NCBI GenBank assembly: GCA_937925595.1
Contig: CALALQ010000108.1
Coordinates: forward strand, 1-5,611
Direction: 5' to 3'
DNA from: an uncultured Demequina sp.
GTDB taxonomy: Bacteria > Actinomycetota > Actinomycetes > Actinomycetales > Demequinaceae
DNA length: 5,611 bases
Part shown: piece after piece, positions 1-5,502 of the stretch
Position numbering within the stretch: position 1 is the first letter of the stretch
Layout of the letters: every line of letters starts with the position of its first letter
Translations under genes and position numbers: made by a program
The notes under the pieces: model-generated
Databases searched by the model: none
Told to the model about the DNA's origin: nothing
What the model saw: only the letters and a program-made list of their open reading frames with translations

Positions 1-19
1 GTTCGCACGGCATTTCCGC

Positions 20-45
20 CGAGGACGGCCCGAGCGGCCGCCTCG
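20..45. terminator. GC-rich hairpin, possible terminator of an upstream gene
   Basis: CGAGG (20-24) pairs with CCTCG (41-45) and CGGCC (26-30) pairs with GGCCG (36-40). This gives a 10-bp stem with one bulged A (25) and a 5-nt loop. A short T run (53-56) follows eight bases after the stem, so on the plus strand it resembles a weak intrinsic terminator. No gene end is visible upstream inside the window, so the terminator role is inference. The hairpin could equally be part of the repeat element that covers 1-121. Confidence 0.35.
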
Positions 46-59
46 CGCCCGATTTTCGA

Positions 60-121
60 GATTTGCCGTGCGGACGCAGGGGGCGGCGGGGATTTGCCGT
101 GCGGACGCAGGGCGGGGGGCT
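60..121. repeat. Tandem direct repeat, 31-bp period, two units
   Basis: The 22 bases at 60-81 recur exactly at 91-112, starting GATTTGCCGTGCGG and ending ACGCAGGG. The two units (60-90 and 91-121) are adjacent and diverge only in their G-rich tails. The core TGCCGTGCGGAC also has an inverted partner at positions 1-12 (11 of 12 match). The G runs at 79-83, 88-91, 110-112 and 114-119 add to the strong strand asymmetry. Function is unknown. It lies 85-145 bp before the first gene, so it could be an extragenic repeat or a regulatory region. Confidence 0.8.
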
Positions 122-130
122 GGGCTTGGA

Positions 131-167
131 GCGCGGTTTGGCGCGCGGTTTGGCGCGTGGGTTTGGC
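131..167. repeat. 12-bp tandem repeat upstream of the operon
   Basis: GCGCGGTTTGGC occurs twice back to back (131-142 and 143-154). A third, degenerate 13-base unit GCGTGGGTTTGGC follows (155-167). It sits 38-75 bp upstream of the start codon at 206, where an activator or repressor could bind. It may also be replication-slippage DNA with no role. Read in frame with the first gene it would encode a GARFGA-type low-complexity peptide, which I do not believe is translated. Confidence 0.8.
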
Positions 168-193
168 GGCCCGACGCTGGTCCCCGGCAATGC

Positions 194-199
194 GACAAT
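194..199 (+). promoter_or_regulatory. -10-like hexamer for a leaderless transcript of the hem operon
   Basis: GACAAT (194-199) matches four of six TATAAT positions, including the key A at position 2 and T at position 6. It ends six bases before the ATG at 206. That spacing puts the transcription start at or next to the start codon. No Shine-Dalgarno-like sequence precedes this ATG, which fits the leaderless mRNAs common in Actinobacteria. I see no good -35 box at the usual distance. The hexamer lies inside a 13-bp palindrome, GCGACA-A-TGTCGC (192-204), which could also be an operator. Confidence 0.45.
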
Positions 200-205
200 G
201 TCGCC

Positions 206-799
206 ATGCCTTCTTACGCCTTGATTCGTCGTGTCTTGGGGGTGGGACTCGTCGCGGTGCTGCTCGCAGCGGTGGCCGCGCCCGCCTCTGCCCACTCCAG
301 CCTGCTGTCCTCCGATCCCGAAGACGGAGCCACCGTCGACACCCTCGATACCATCCGCCTCGAGTTCTCCGAGGACCTCCTGGAGATCGGCAACTCGATC
401 ACCATCGTTGACGGCGCTGGCGAGAAGGTGAAGCTCGACGTCACGCGCCCCAAGGACAACGTGCTCAAGGCCGAGGTGCCCGCGCTCGCGCCGGGTGAGC
501 TCACCATCACATGGCGCAACGCATCCGTAGACGGCCACACCGAGAAGGGCGAGTTCACCGTCACGCTGCTCGCGCCGCCGCCCGAGCCCAGCCCCACCCC
601 TTCCCCAACGCCAAGCGAGACGGCGGCCCCCAGCCCCACGCCCGTGCCCAGCCCGTCCGTGACGCCCACTGCTGAGACGGGCCAAGACGAGGACGGCGGC
701 GTCTCGCCGTGGCTGTTCGGCGCGCTCGGTCTCGTGGTCATCGGCGGCGCGGCCGCCGCGCTCATCGCTGCCACCCGGCGCCCGGCGAGCGGAGACTGA
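206..799 (+). CDS. Membrane-anchored CopC-domain (copper-binding) protein
   Basis: Predicted secreted 197-residue protein held to the outer face of the membrane. Residues 1-29 are a signal peptide (RR at 8-9, hydrophobic 10-24, cleavage after APASA). Cleavage would leave His30 as the new N-terminus, as in the CopC family, where the N-terminal His helps bind Cu(II). The other expected ligands appear in the SVDGHTEKGEF motif (Asp109, His111). The Met-rich Cu(I) loop of Pseudomonas CopC is absent, so only a Cu(II) site is expected. After the beta-sandwich domain (about 30-122) come a Pro/Ser/Thr-rich spacer (125-157), one membrane helix (about 169-189) and a short basic tail. I chose ATG 206 because the signal peptide begins there and the upstream extension is repeat-derived low complexity. 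The stop overlaps the hemC start, so it is probably co-transcribed with the heme genes. The domain is clear; the exact role (copper carrier, sensor or resistance) is not known. Confidence 0.88.
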   Translation: MPSYALIRRVLGVGLVAVLLAAVAAPASAHSSLLSSDPEDGATVDTLDTIRLEFSEDLLEIGNSITIVDGAGEKVKLDVTRPKDNVLKAEVPALAPGELTITWRNASVDGHTEKGEFTVTLLAPPPEPSPTPSPTPSETAAPSPTPVPSPSVTPTAETGQDEDGGVSPWLFGALGLVVIGGAAAALIAATRRPASGD

Positions 800-1716
800 T
801 GAAGATCCGCCTCGGCACTCGCGGCTCGGCCCTCGCGACAACGCAGTCGGGCCTTGTGGCCGACGCTCTGGTTGCCGCGGGCGCGGAGCGTGGGCTTGAG
901 GTCGAGGTGGAGCTCGTCACGATCACCACACATGGGGACGTGTCGCGAGCGTCACTCGTGGGACTGAGCGAGGTTGGCGTGTTCGTCACCGCGCTGCGCA
1001 CCTCGCTGCTCGCGAGGGAGTGCGAGGTCATTGTGCACTCGCTCAAGGACATGCCGGTGGCTCCCTTCGAGGGCCTGGAACTCGCCGCGATTCCTGCTCG
1101 CGAGGACCCTCGTGACGCACTCATCGCCGGCGGACACACGCTTGCGGGACTGCGTTCCGGCGCGGTGGTCGGCACCGGTTCGCCGCGCCGCGCGGCGCAG
1201 ATCCTCGCCCAGCGTCCCGACCTCAAGACCGTCGACATTCGCGGCAACGTCGACACTCGTCTGTCGCGAGTGGGGGAGGATCTCGACGCCGTGGTCCTTG
1301 CCGCTGCCGGCCTCAACCGCCTTGGCCGTGCCGAGGAGATCGACGAGCTGTTCGATCCTGCGGACGTGCTCCCGGCGCCGGGCCAAGGAGCGCTCGCGGT
1401 TGAGATCTCCACCCAAGCGCCAGCAGAGCTCGCGGACCTGGTCCGTTCCCTCGATGACCCTCAGACTCGCGCCGCCGTTACGGCCGAGCGCGCGGCCCTT
1501 GGCGTCCTCGACGCCGGCTGCAGCGCCCCGGTGGGGGCGATCGCGACAGTCACGGATGGCGTGCTGGAACTCACCGTTCGCGTGATGAACACTGCAGGAA
1601 CCCTGACCCTCACAGAGACCGCCTCGGGTCGCGCGGAGGACGCCGTCTCTCATGGGAGGCGCGCCGCCTACGCCCTTCTGGGGCGGGGTGCGTCGTCGCT
1701 GATGGGACGCAAGTGA
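799..1716 (+). CDS. hemC: Hydroxymethylbilane synthase (porphobilinogen deaminase)
   Basis: Cytoplasmic enzyme that joins four porphobilinogens head to tail into hydroxymethylbilane. At 305 residues it has the normal family length. Seen in the sequence: the N-terminal TRGSALA motif (7-13), the HSLKD motif with catalytic Asp84, the basic substrate/cofactor stretch GTGSPRRAAQ (125-134) followed by DIRGNVDTRL (146-155), LPAPGQGALAVE (191-202), and Cys241 in DAGCSAPVG, which carries the dipyrromethane cofactor. The numbering of Asp84 and Cys241 is almost the same as in E. coli. The ATG at 799 shares its A with the preceding TGA (TGATG), and a GGAG (791-794) lies four bases upstream. The start must be here, since reading further upstream gives an Arg-rich shadow of the CopC-like gene. 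It is the first enzyme gene of the operon and is followed by hemD, its product's consumer. Confidence 0.97.
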   Translation: MKIRLGTRGSALATTQSGLVADALVAAGAERGLEVEVELVTITTHGDVSRASLVGLSEVGVFVTALRTSLLARECEVIVHSLKDMPVAPFEGLELAAIPAREDPRDALIAGGHTLAGLRSGAVVGTGSPRRAAQILAQRPDLKTVDIRGNVDTRLSRVGEDLDAVVLAAAGLNRLGRAEEIDELFDPADVLPAPGQGALAVEISTQAPAELADLVRSLDDPQTRAAVTAERAALGVLDAGCSAPVGAIATVTDGVLELTVRVMNTAGTLTLTETASGRAEDAVSHGRRAAYALLGRGASSLMGRK

Positions 1717-2474
1717 CCCTCGCCGGTCGCAGGCTCCTGGTCCCGGTCACCGCCGGACGCCGGGACCTGGCCGAGCGGCTCCGCGCCCAGGGAGCGACCG
1801 TCGACGAGGTGGAGTTCATCGCCATCACCGAGTCCTCGGAGCCCGACCGCCTCACGGACCTCACTCGCGAGTGGTGCGACGGGAGGTTCGACTGGCTAGC
1901 AGTCACGAGCCGCAACGCCGTCCTCGCGATGCATGGGGCTGCGGCCGGGCTCGGCCGCTCTCTCAGCGAACCCATCCCTCTGAGCCGGGTCGCGACGGTA
2001 GGTGACGCGACGCGCGGAGTGTGTGCGAGCGTCGGGCTGGATGTCGCTCTCGTGCCGAGCGCACGACAGGACGCCGCAGGCATCGTCCAGGACTTGCCCG
2101 AGGGCCCCGGCGCCGTGCTCGTTCCGCTCGGCGATCTCGCGTCGCCGGTGCTCGCGAGGGGTCTCGCGCGCAAGGGTTGGGACGTGACCCAAGTCGAGGC
2201 GTACAGGGTTGTTGACGGCCCCGGGATCGGACCGGAGACCGCTGCGGCGCTCGCGGCGGGGGAGTACGACGCGGTGCTCTTGACGTCCGGATCGGTCGCC
2301 GAGAGGTATGCGCCGCACGCGACCCCTGACACACTTGTCATTGCGATCGGCCGCACCACGGCCGCGGGGGCGAGGGCCGCCGGGGTCCGCGTGGACGGAG
2401 TCGCCGTGAATCCCACCTATGAGGGGCTCATGGAGGCACTGGCCGACGCTCTACGCACCAGGGAGGACGCATGA
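1713..2474 (+). CDS. hemD: Uroporphyrinogen-III synthase
   Basis: Cytoplasmic enzyme that flips the D ring of hydroxymethylbilane and closes it to uroporphyrinogen III, the branch point for heme, siroheme and cobalamin. HemD sequences diverge greatly, so recognition rests on scattered motifs and on context: an N-terminal [12 protein letters not shown] (5-16), [10 protein letters not shown] (61-70), [17 protein letters not shown] (135-151), VEAYRVV (161-167), [11 protein letters not shown] (185-195), and the C-terminal [16 protein letters not shown] (210-225) then [11 protein letters not shown] (233-243). Its 253 residues are normal for a single-domain HemD. It is not fused to a methyltransferase (CobA-type) domain, unlike some actinobacterial versions. 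The GTG start overlaps the hemC stop as GTGA, and only a weak GGGA precedes it, so translation probably depends on ribosomes finishing hemC. Confidence 0.93.
   Translation: MTLAGRRLLVPVTAGRRDLAERLRAQGATVDEVEFIAITESSEPDRLTDLTREWCDGRFDWLAVTSRNAVLAMHGAAAGLGRSLSEPIPLSRVATVGDATRGVCASVGLDVALVPSARQDAAGIVQDLPEGPGAVLVPLGDLASPVLARGLARKGWDVTQVEAYRVVDGPGIGPETAAALAAGEYDAVLLTSGSVAERYAPHATPDTLVIAIGRTTAAGARAAGVRVDGVAVNPTYEGLMEALADALRTREDA
2461..2466 (+). promoter_or_regulatory. Strong ribosome binding site for hemB
   Basis: GGGAGG, preceded by CCA and followed by ACGC, lies four bases before the ATG at 2471. It is the best Shine-Dalgarno match inside the operon. It fixes the hemB start and suggests that hemB is initiated more independently than hemD or hemL. 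Confidence 0.75.
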
Positions 2475-3442
2475 CAGGCCCGCTCCGGCTGCGCAGGCTC
2501 AGGGCAACGCCCGCGCTGCGCAGGCTCGTGACGGAGACGAGAGTGTCTCCCGCCCAGTTGGTGCTGCCCGTGTTCGTGCGTGAGGGCCTCGAGGCTCCGC
2601 GACCCATCGACTCCCTACCAGGGGTTTCGCAACATTCTTTGGACTCTCTCGCGGAGGAAGTGCGCCGTGCGGCGCGCGCCGGGCTTGGCGGAGTGATGCT
2701 CTTCGCGGTGCCGCAGGCACGGGACGCTGTCGGTACGCAGGCGCTTCTTCCCGAGGGAATCCTCAATCGCGCAATCTCCGTGGCGCGTGAGGCCGCGGCA
2801 AGGGATCTGGTTGTGATGGCGGATCTCTGTCTTGATGAGTTCACCGATCACGGCCATTGCGGGGTGCTCGCCGCGGACGGCACCGTAGACAACGACGCGA
2901 CCCTCGAGGTGTACGCGCAGATGGCGCTAGCGCAGGCCGCCGCCGGGGCCGAGGTGCTGGGGCTGAGCGGCATGATGGACGGCCAGGTCGCCGCTGTGCG
3001 CGAGGCGCTCGACGGCGCCGGGCGGCACGACGTGGCGATCCTCGCGTACGCGGCCAAGTACGCGTCCGCGTTCTATGGACCGTTCCGCGACGCCGTGGAA
3101 AGCCAGCTCGAGGGCGACCGCCGCACGTATCAGATGAACCCGGCGAACCGTCGCGAGGGACTGCTCGAGGCCGCGCTCGACGAGGCCGAGGGCGCGGACA
3201 TCCTCATGGTCAAGCCGGCCCTGCCGTATCTGGACGTGCTCGCGGACGTTGCCGCAGCGTCGGCCGTGCCGGTAGCCGCGTATCACGTGAGTGGCGAGTA
3301 TGCGCAAATCGAGGCGGCCGCGGCGAACGGCTGGATTGACCGGCGCGCGGCGCACGTTGAGGCCGCGACGTCGATCGTGCGCGCGGGGGCGGACATTGTG
3401 CTGACGTACGCGGCGATCGAGCTGAGTGAGTGGCTGCAGTGA
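2471..3442 (+). CDS. hemB: Delta-aminolevulinic acid dehydratase (porphobilinogen synthase)
   Basis: Condenses two 5-aminolevulinates into porphobilinogen in the cytoplasm, normally as an octamer. The length of 323 residues is typical. The two Schiff-base lysines are visible: Lys196 in YAAKYAS and Lys248 in LMVKPA. The metal loop reads [14 protein letters not shown] (118-131), giving Cys120, Asp122 and Cys130. The middle cysteine of the E. coli-type zinc site is therefore Asp, a form I remember from Actinobacteria. Other family signatures are VLPVFVREG (31-39), SGMMDGQV (166-173), [11 protein letters not shown] (220-230) and YHVSGEY (271-277). One oddity is Leu165, where the family normally has Pro in the APS/GPS motif before MMDG. 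Its ATG overlaps the hemD stop (ATGA). Confidence 0.98.
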   Translation: MTGPLRLRRLRATPALRRLVTETRVSPAQLVLPVFVREGLEAPRPIDSLPGVSQHSLDSLAEEVRRAARAGLGGVMLFAVPQARDAVGTQALLPEGILNRAISVAREAAARDLVVMADLCLDEFTDHGHCGVLAADGTVDNDATLEVYAQMALAQAAAGAEVLGLSGMMDGQVAAVREALDGAGRHDVAILAYAAKYASAFYGPFRDAVESQLEGDRRTYQMNPANRREGLLEAALDEAEGADILMVKPALPYLDVLADVAAASAVPVAAYHVSGEYAQIEAAAANGWIDRRAAHVEAATSIVRAGADIVLTYAAIELSEWLQ

Positions 3443-4746
3443 CGCACGCGGCTTCCGAGTTTGCTGAGCGCGCCGCTGGCATCATCCCCGGCGGGGTGAA
3501 CTCGCCGGTGCGCGCGTGGAACGGGGTGGGCGGGCATCCGGTGCCCATCGCCTCTGGCTTTGGCGCGTATGTCACGGACGAGGCGGGCGCGCGGTACGTC
3601 GACATGGTCTGCTCGTGGGGAGCGGCGATCGTTGGGCACGCGCACCCCGCGGTGGTGGAGGCGGTGCAGCGCGCGGCCGCGCAGGGCCTCAGTTTTGGAG
3701 CGACCACGGAGGCGGAGGTGGGACTCGCGGAGGAGATTCGCCGACGCTACCCGCCGGCAGAGCGCGTGCGCCTGGTCTCCACGGGTACAGAGGCGACGAT
3801 GACCGCGCTGCGGCTCGCGCGCGCGGCCACGGGTCGCGACATGATCGTGAAGTTCGCAGGGTGTTATCACGGGCACTCGGACGCGCTGCTGGTCGCGGCG
3901 GGCTCTGGGCTCGCGACGGCTGGCGTGCCGGACTCTGCCGGGGTCACCAAGGCCGTCGCTGCGGACACGCTCGTGCTGCCCTATGGCGACGAGGCCGCGC
4001 TCACGGACGCCTTCGCGGAGCACGGCGCGGCGATCGCCGCCGTGATCGTGGAGGCCGCTCCCGCGAACATGGGCGTGGTGTCGCCGCCGCCCGAGTTCAA
4101 TCGCCTCATCTCCGAGCTGTGCCGCAATGAGGGCGCAGTCATGATCTGCGATGAGGTACTCACGGGCTTCCGTGCCGGACCCGCTGGGTACTGGGGGGTC
4201 GAGCGGGACGTTGCCATAGCGTCGGGCAAGGAGCCCTGGACGCCGGATCTGGTGACGTTTGGCAAGGTCATTGGCGGCGGAATGCCGGTCGCCGCGGTCG
4301 CTGGCCGGCGCGATCTCATGGAGCAGCTCGCGCCGCTGGGGCCCGTGTACCAGGCGGGGACTCTCTCCGGGAATCCGGTGGCTGTTGCCGCGGGCCTCGC
4401 GACGTTCGAACTGCTGGATACGGCGGCGTACGCGCACCTTGGGTCGCTGTCCGACGCTCTGGTTGCCGGGGTCAGCGGAGCATTGGCCGACGCTGGGGTT
4501 CCGTTCGCGGTGGGGCGCGCTGGCACGCTCGCCTCGTTCTTCTTGGGGCTGGCCGAAGCGCCCGTGACGTTTGACGCGGCGCGATCGCAGGATTCTGCGG
4601 CGTACGCGAGGCTGTTCCACGCGATGCATGATGGCGGCGTGTATCTGCCGCCGAGCTCGTTCGAGGCGTGGTTCCTGTCCACGGCGCACACGCACGCGGA
4701 TGTTGACGCGGTGGTTGGTGCGGTGGCTGGGGCGCTGCGCCTGTAG
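3439..4746 (+). CDS. hemL: Glutamate-1-semialdehyde 2,1-aminomutase
   Basis: PLP enzyme that turns glutamate-1-semialdehyde into 5-aminolevulinate, the last step of the C5 route. It is a class-III aminotransferase fold of 435 residues, normal for the family. Seen in the sequence: [12 protein letters not shown] (16-27), [13 protein letters not shown] (58-70), [15 protein letters not shown] (114-128, PLP phosphate contacts), CYHGHSD (142-148), [11 protein letters not shown] (235-245, with Asp238 for the PLP ring nitrogen), [10 protein letters not shown] (274-283) with the Schiff-base Lys276, and [10 protein letters not shown] (304-313). I prefer the GTG at 3439 because it overlaps the hemB stop as GTGA, like hemD, and gives the usual 14-residue lead to the IPGG motif. 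A GTG at 3430 would add three residues and cannot be excluded. No strong Shine-Dalgarno is seen, so coupling to hemB is likely. It is the last gene of the operon. Confidence 0.97.
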   Translation: MTHAASEFAERAAGIIPGGVNSPVRAWNGVGGHPVPIASGFGAYVTDEAGARYVDMVCSWGAAIVGHAHPAVVEAVQRAAAQGLSFGATTEAEVGLAEEIRRRYPPAERVRLVSTGTEATMTALRLARAATGRDMIVKFAGCYHGHSDALLVAAGSGLATAGVPDSAGVTKAVAADTLVLPYGDEAALTDAFAEHGAAIAAVIVEAAPANMGVVSPPPEFNRLISELCRNEGAVMICDEVLTGFRAGPAGYWGVERDVAIASGKEPWTPDLVTFGKVIGGGMPVAAVAGRRDLMEQLAPLGPVYQAGTLSGNPVAVAAGLATFELLDTAAYAHLGSLSDALVAGVSGALADAGVPFAVGRAGTLASFFLGLAEAPVTFDAARSQDSAAYARLFHAMHDGGVYLPPSSFEAWFLSTAHTHADVDAVVGAVAGALRL

Positions 4747-4753
4747 CGCTCGA

Positions 4754-5353
4754 CTACGGCAGGGCGTCCGGTCCGTCGACTCCGGCGATGGTCGTGAGGG
4801 CGTCGGGGGCGTGTTCGGGGCAGATGATGGGGGCGTAAAGCGCGGCCGCGAGTTCGCTGGTGTCGCTGGCGGTGCGGGCGCTCGCTTCGAAGGTCGCGGA
4901 GGCTTTGAACACGAGGTCTTGGTAGCTTTCGCCTTGGGCTAGCCGAGCGCATACCTTCCACGCGGTGTCGAGTGCTGTGGCTTCGTCGGCTCCATCGAGA
5001 GTTGTGGATGTGCGGTCGTCGACAGTGACTAGTAGCGCGATCTCGCGGGCCGGACGAGGAACGGCCGATCCAATTGCTTCAGCGCGCTGAAGGCTGTCGA
5101 TCGCGGTCGCGTCAGGTGGTAGGTCGTTGGGTAGACCAGCCTTCGCGAGCGCGGCGGATACGGTCTCGTCGTATTGGCGCATGAATGTGTCGCGCTGTGC
5201 CGTGCTCCAGTCCAGTACTGGGGAGTTTGCGCCGTCCCATGACTCGGCGGCGTCGAATACGGGGACGGTGGGCTGGGCGGTGGGTTCCACACTGTCATGC
5301 GTGCATCCCGATAGGACCGCCGCGATCACAGCGCAGATCAAGAATGCTCGCAT
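4754..5353 (-). CDS. Putative lipoprotein with a C-terminal DUF732-like motif
   Basis: A 199-residue predicted lipoprotein of unknown function. The N-terminus is a short signal peptide with a lipobox VLSGC, so Cys17 would be lipidated and anchor the protein outside the membrane. A Thr/Pro-rich linker follows (18-33). Then come a helical-looking middle (about 48-100), a short beta-like segment IALLVTVDD (105-113), and a C-terminal region with ATALDTAWKVCARLAQGES (125-143) and ALYAPIICPEH (171-181). The pattern of Cys135 followed by LxxGxS, then a second cysteine (178) in a CP motif, resembles the small secreted actinobacterial DUF732 domain, where the two cysteines probably form a disulfide. 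This match is from memory. A clear AGGGGG Shine-Dalgarno lies eight bases before the ATG. It converges on hemL and has its own upstream region, so it is not part of the heme operon. Confidence 0.8.
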   Translation of the reverse strand: MRAFLICAVIAAVLSGCTHDSVEPTAQPTVPVFDAAESWDGANSPVLDWSTAQRDTFMRQYDETVSAALAKAGLPNDLPPDATAIDSLQRAEAIGSAVPRPAREIALLVTVDDRTSTTLDGADEATALDTAWKVCARLAQGESYQDLVFKASATFEASARTASDTSELAAALYAPIICPEHAPDALTTIAGVDGPDALP

Positions 5354-5361
5354 AAAGGGTT

Positions 5362-5367
5362 CCCCCT
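5362..5367 (-). promoter_or_regulatory. Ribosome binding site of the lipoprotein gene
   Basis: On the minus strand AGGGGG is followed by AACCCTTT and then the ATG ending at 5353. The eight-base spacing is near ideal and fixes the start, which also places the signal peptide and lipobox correctly. Confidence 0.75.
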
Positions 5368-5393
5368 GGATGTGGTGACGATTGGCACCCTGA

Positions 5394-5441
5394 GGGTAAC
5401 TGATGCAGAAGTTCTTCGGGTAACTGATGGGGAACTCCTTG
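5394..5441. repeat. 24-bp-period direct repeat upstream of the lipoprotein gene
   Basis: GGGTAACTGATG occurs at 5394-5405 and again at 5418-5429, exactly 24 bp apart. The full 24-bp units agree at 19 of 24 positions. A third, weaker unit beginning AGGTTAC starts exactly 24 bp later, at 5442, where it forms the left arm of the near-palindrome. On the minus strand the half-site reads CATCAGTTACCC. The position, about 40-90 bp before the lipoprotein start, suits regulator binding sites. That role is inference. Confidence 0.65.
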
Positions 5442-5460
5442 AGGTTACACAGTGTGACCT
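5442..5460. promoter_or_regulatory. 19-bp near-palindrome, candidate operator
   Basis: AGGTTACACAGTGTGACCT has two 9-base arms around a central A. The arms match at eight of nine positions, the exception being T/C at the fifth. This is the shape of a site for a dimeric helix-turn-helix repressor. It lies about 90 bp upstream of the minus-strand lipoprotein gene and just before a possible plus-strand promoter, so it could control either or both. I do not recognise the specific regulator. Confidence 0.5.
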
Positions 5461-5473
5461 ATTTGGCATGAGT

Positions 5474-5502
5474 TTGCGCGCGCAGGATGCGTTGGTTATG
5501 TT
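5474..5502 (+). promoter_or_regulatory. Possible plus-strand promoter leading out of the window
   Basis: TTGCGC (5474-5479) and TATGTT (5497-5502) are separated by 17 bases, the ideal spacing. The -35 box matches three of six consensus positions and the -10 box four of six. It lies in the least GC-rich stretch of the window and points towards a gene beyond the right edge. Chance matches of this quality are common, so support is modest. Confidence 0.25.

Noticed and set aside
68..205. N-terminal extension of the CopC-like protein by 46 residues from an upstream ATG-type start
   Set aside because: The extension is the translation of tandem repeats (GARFGARFGA), would bury the signal peptide inside the protein, and has no support from the family. 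The start at 206 gives a standard signal peptide.
214..933. Minus-strand open frame across the CopC-like gene and the start of hemC
   Set aside because: It is a low-complexity Ser/Ala/Gly product, opposite a gene with clear signal peptide, domain and anchor; it is a shadow frame.
3430..3438. Alternative GTG start of hemL three codons upstream
   Set aside because: It is possible, but the GTG at 3439 matches the overlap pattern of the other junctions and the usual N-terminal length, so I used 3439.
3283..4695. Long open frame of 470 codons on the minus strand, antisense to hemB and hemL
   Set aside because: It is rich in Arg and His with no recognisable domain and lies opposite clearly real enzymes. 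Long antisense frames are expected in DNA this GC-rich.
4732..4749. Inverted repeat GCGCT/AGCGC at the end of hemL as an intrinsic terminator
   Set aside because: The stem is only 5 bp with an 8-base loop and no following T run.
4571..4942. Plus-strand open frame bridging the end of hemL and the 3' part of the lipoprotein gene
   Set aside because: It is Arg-rich, out of frame with hemL, antisense to the lipoprotein gene, and shows no domain or ribosome binding site.
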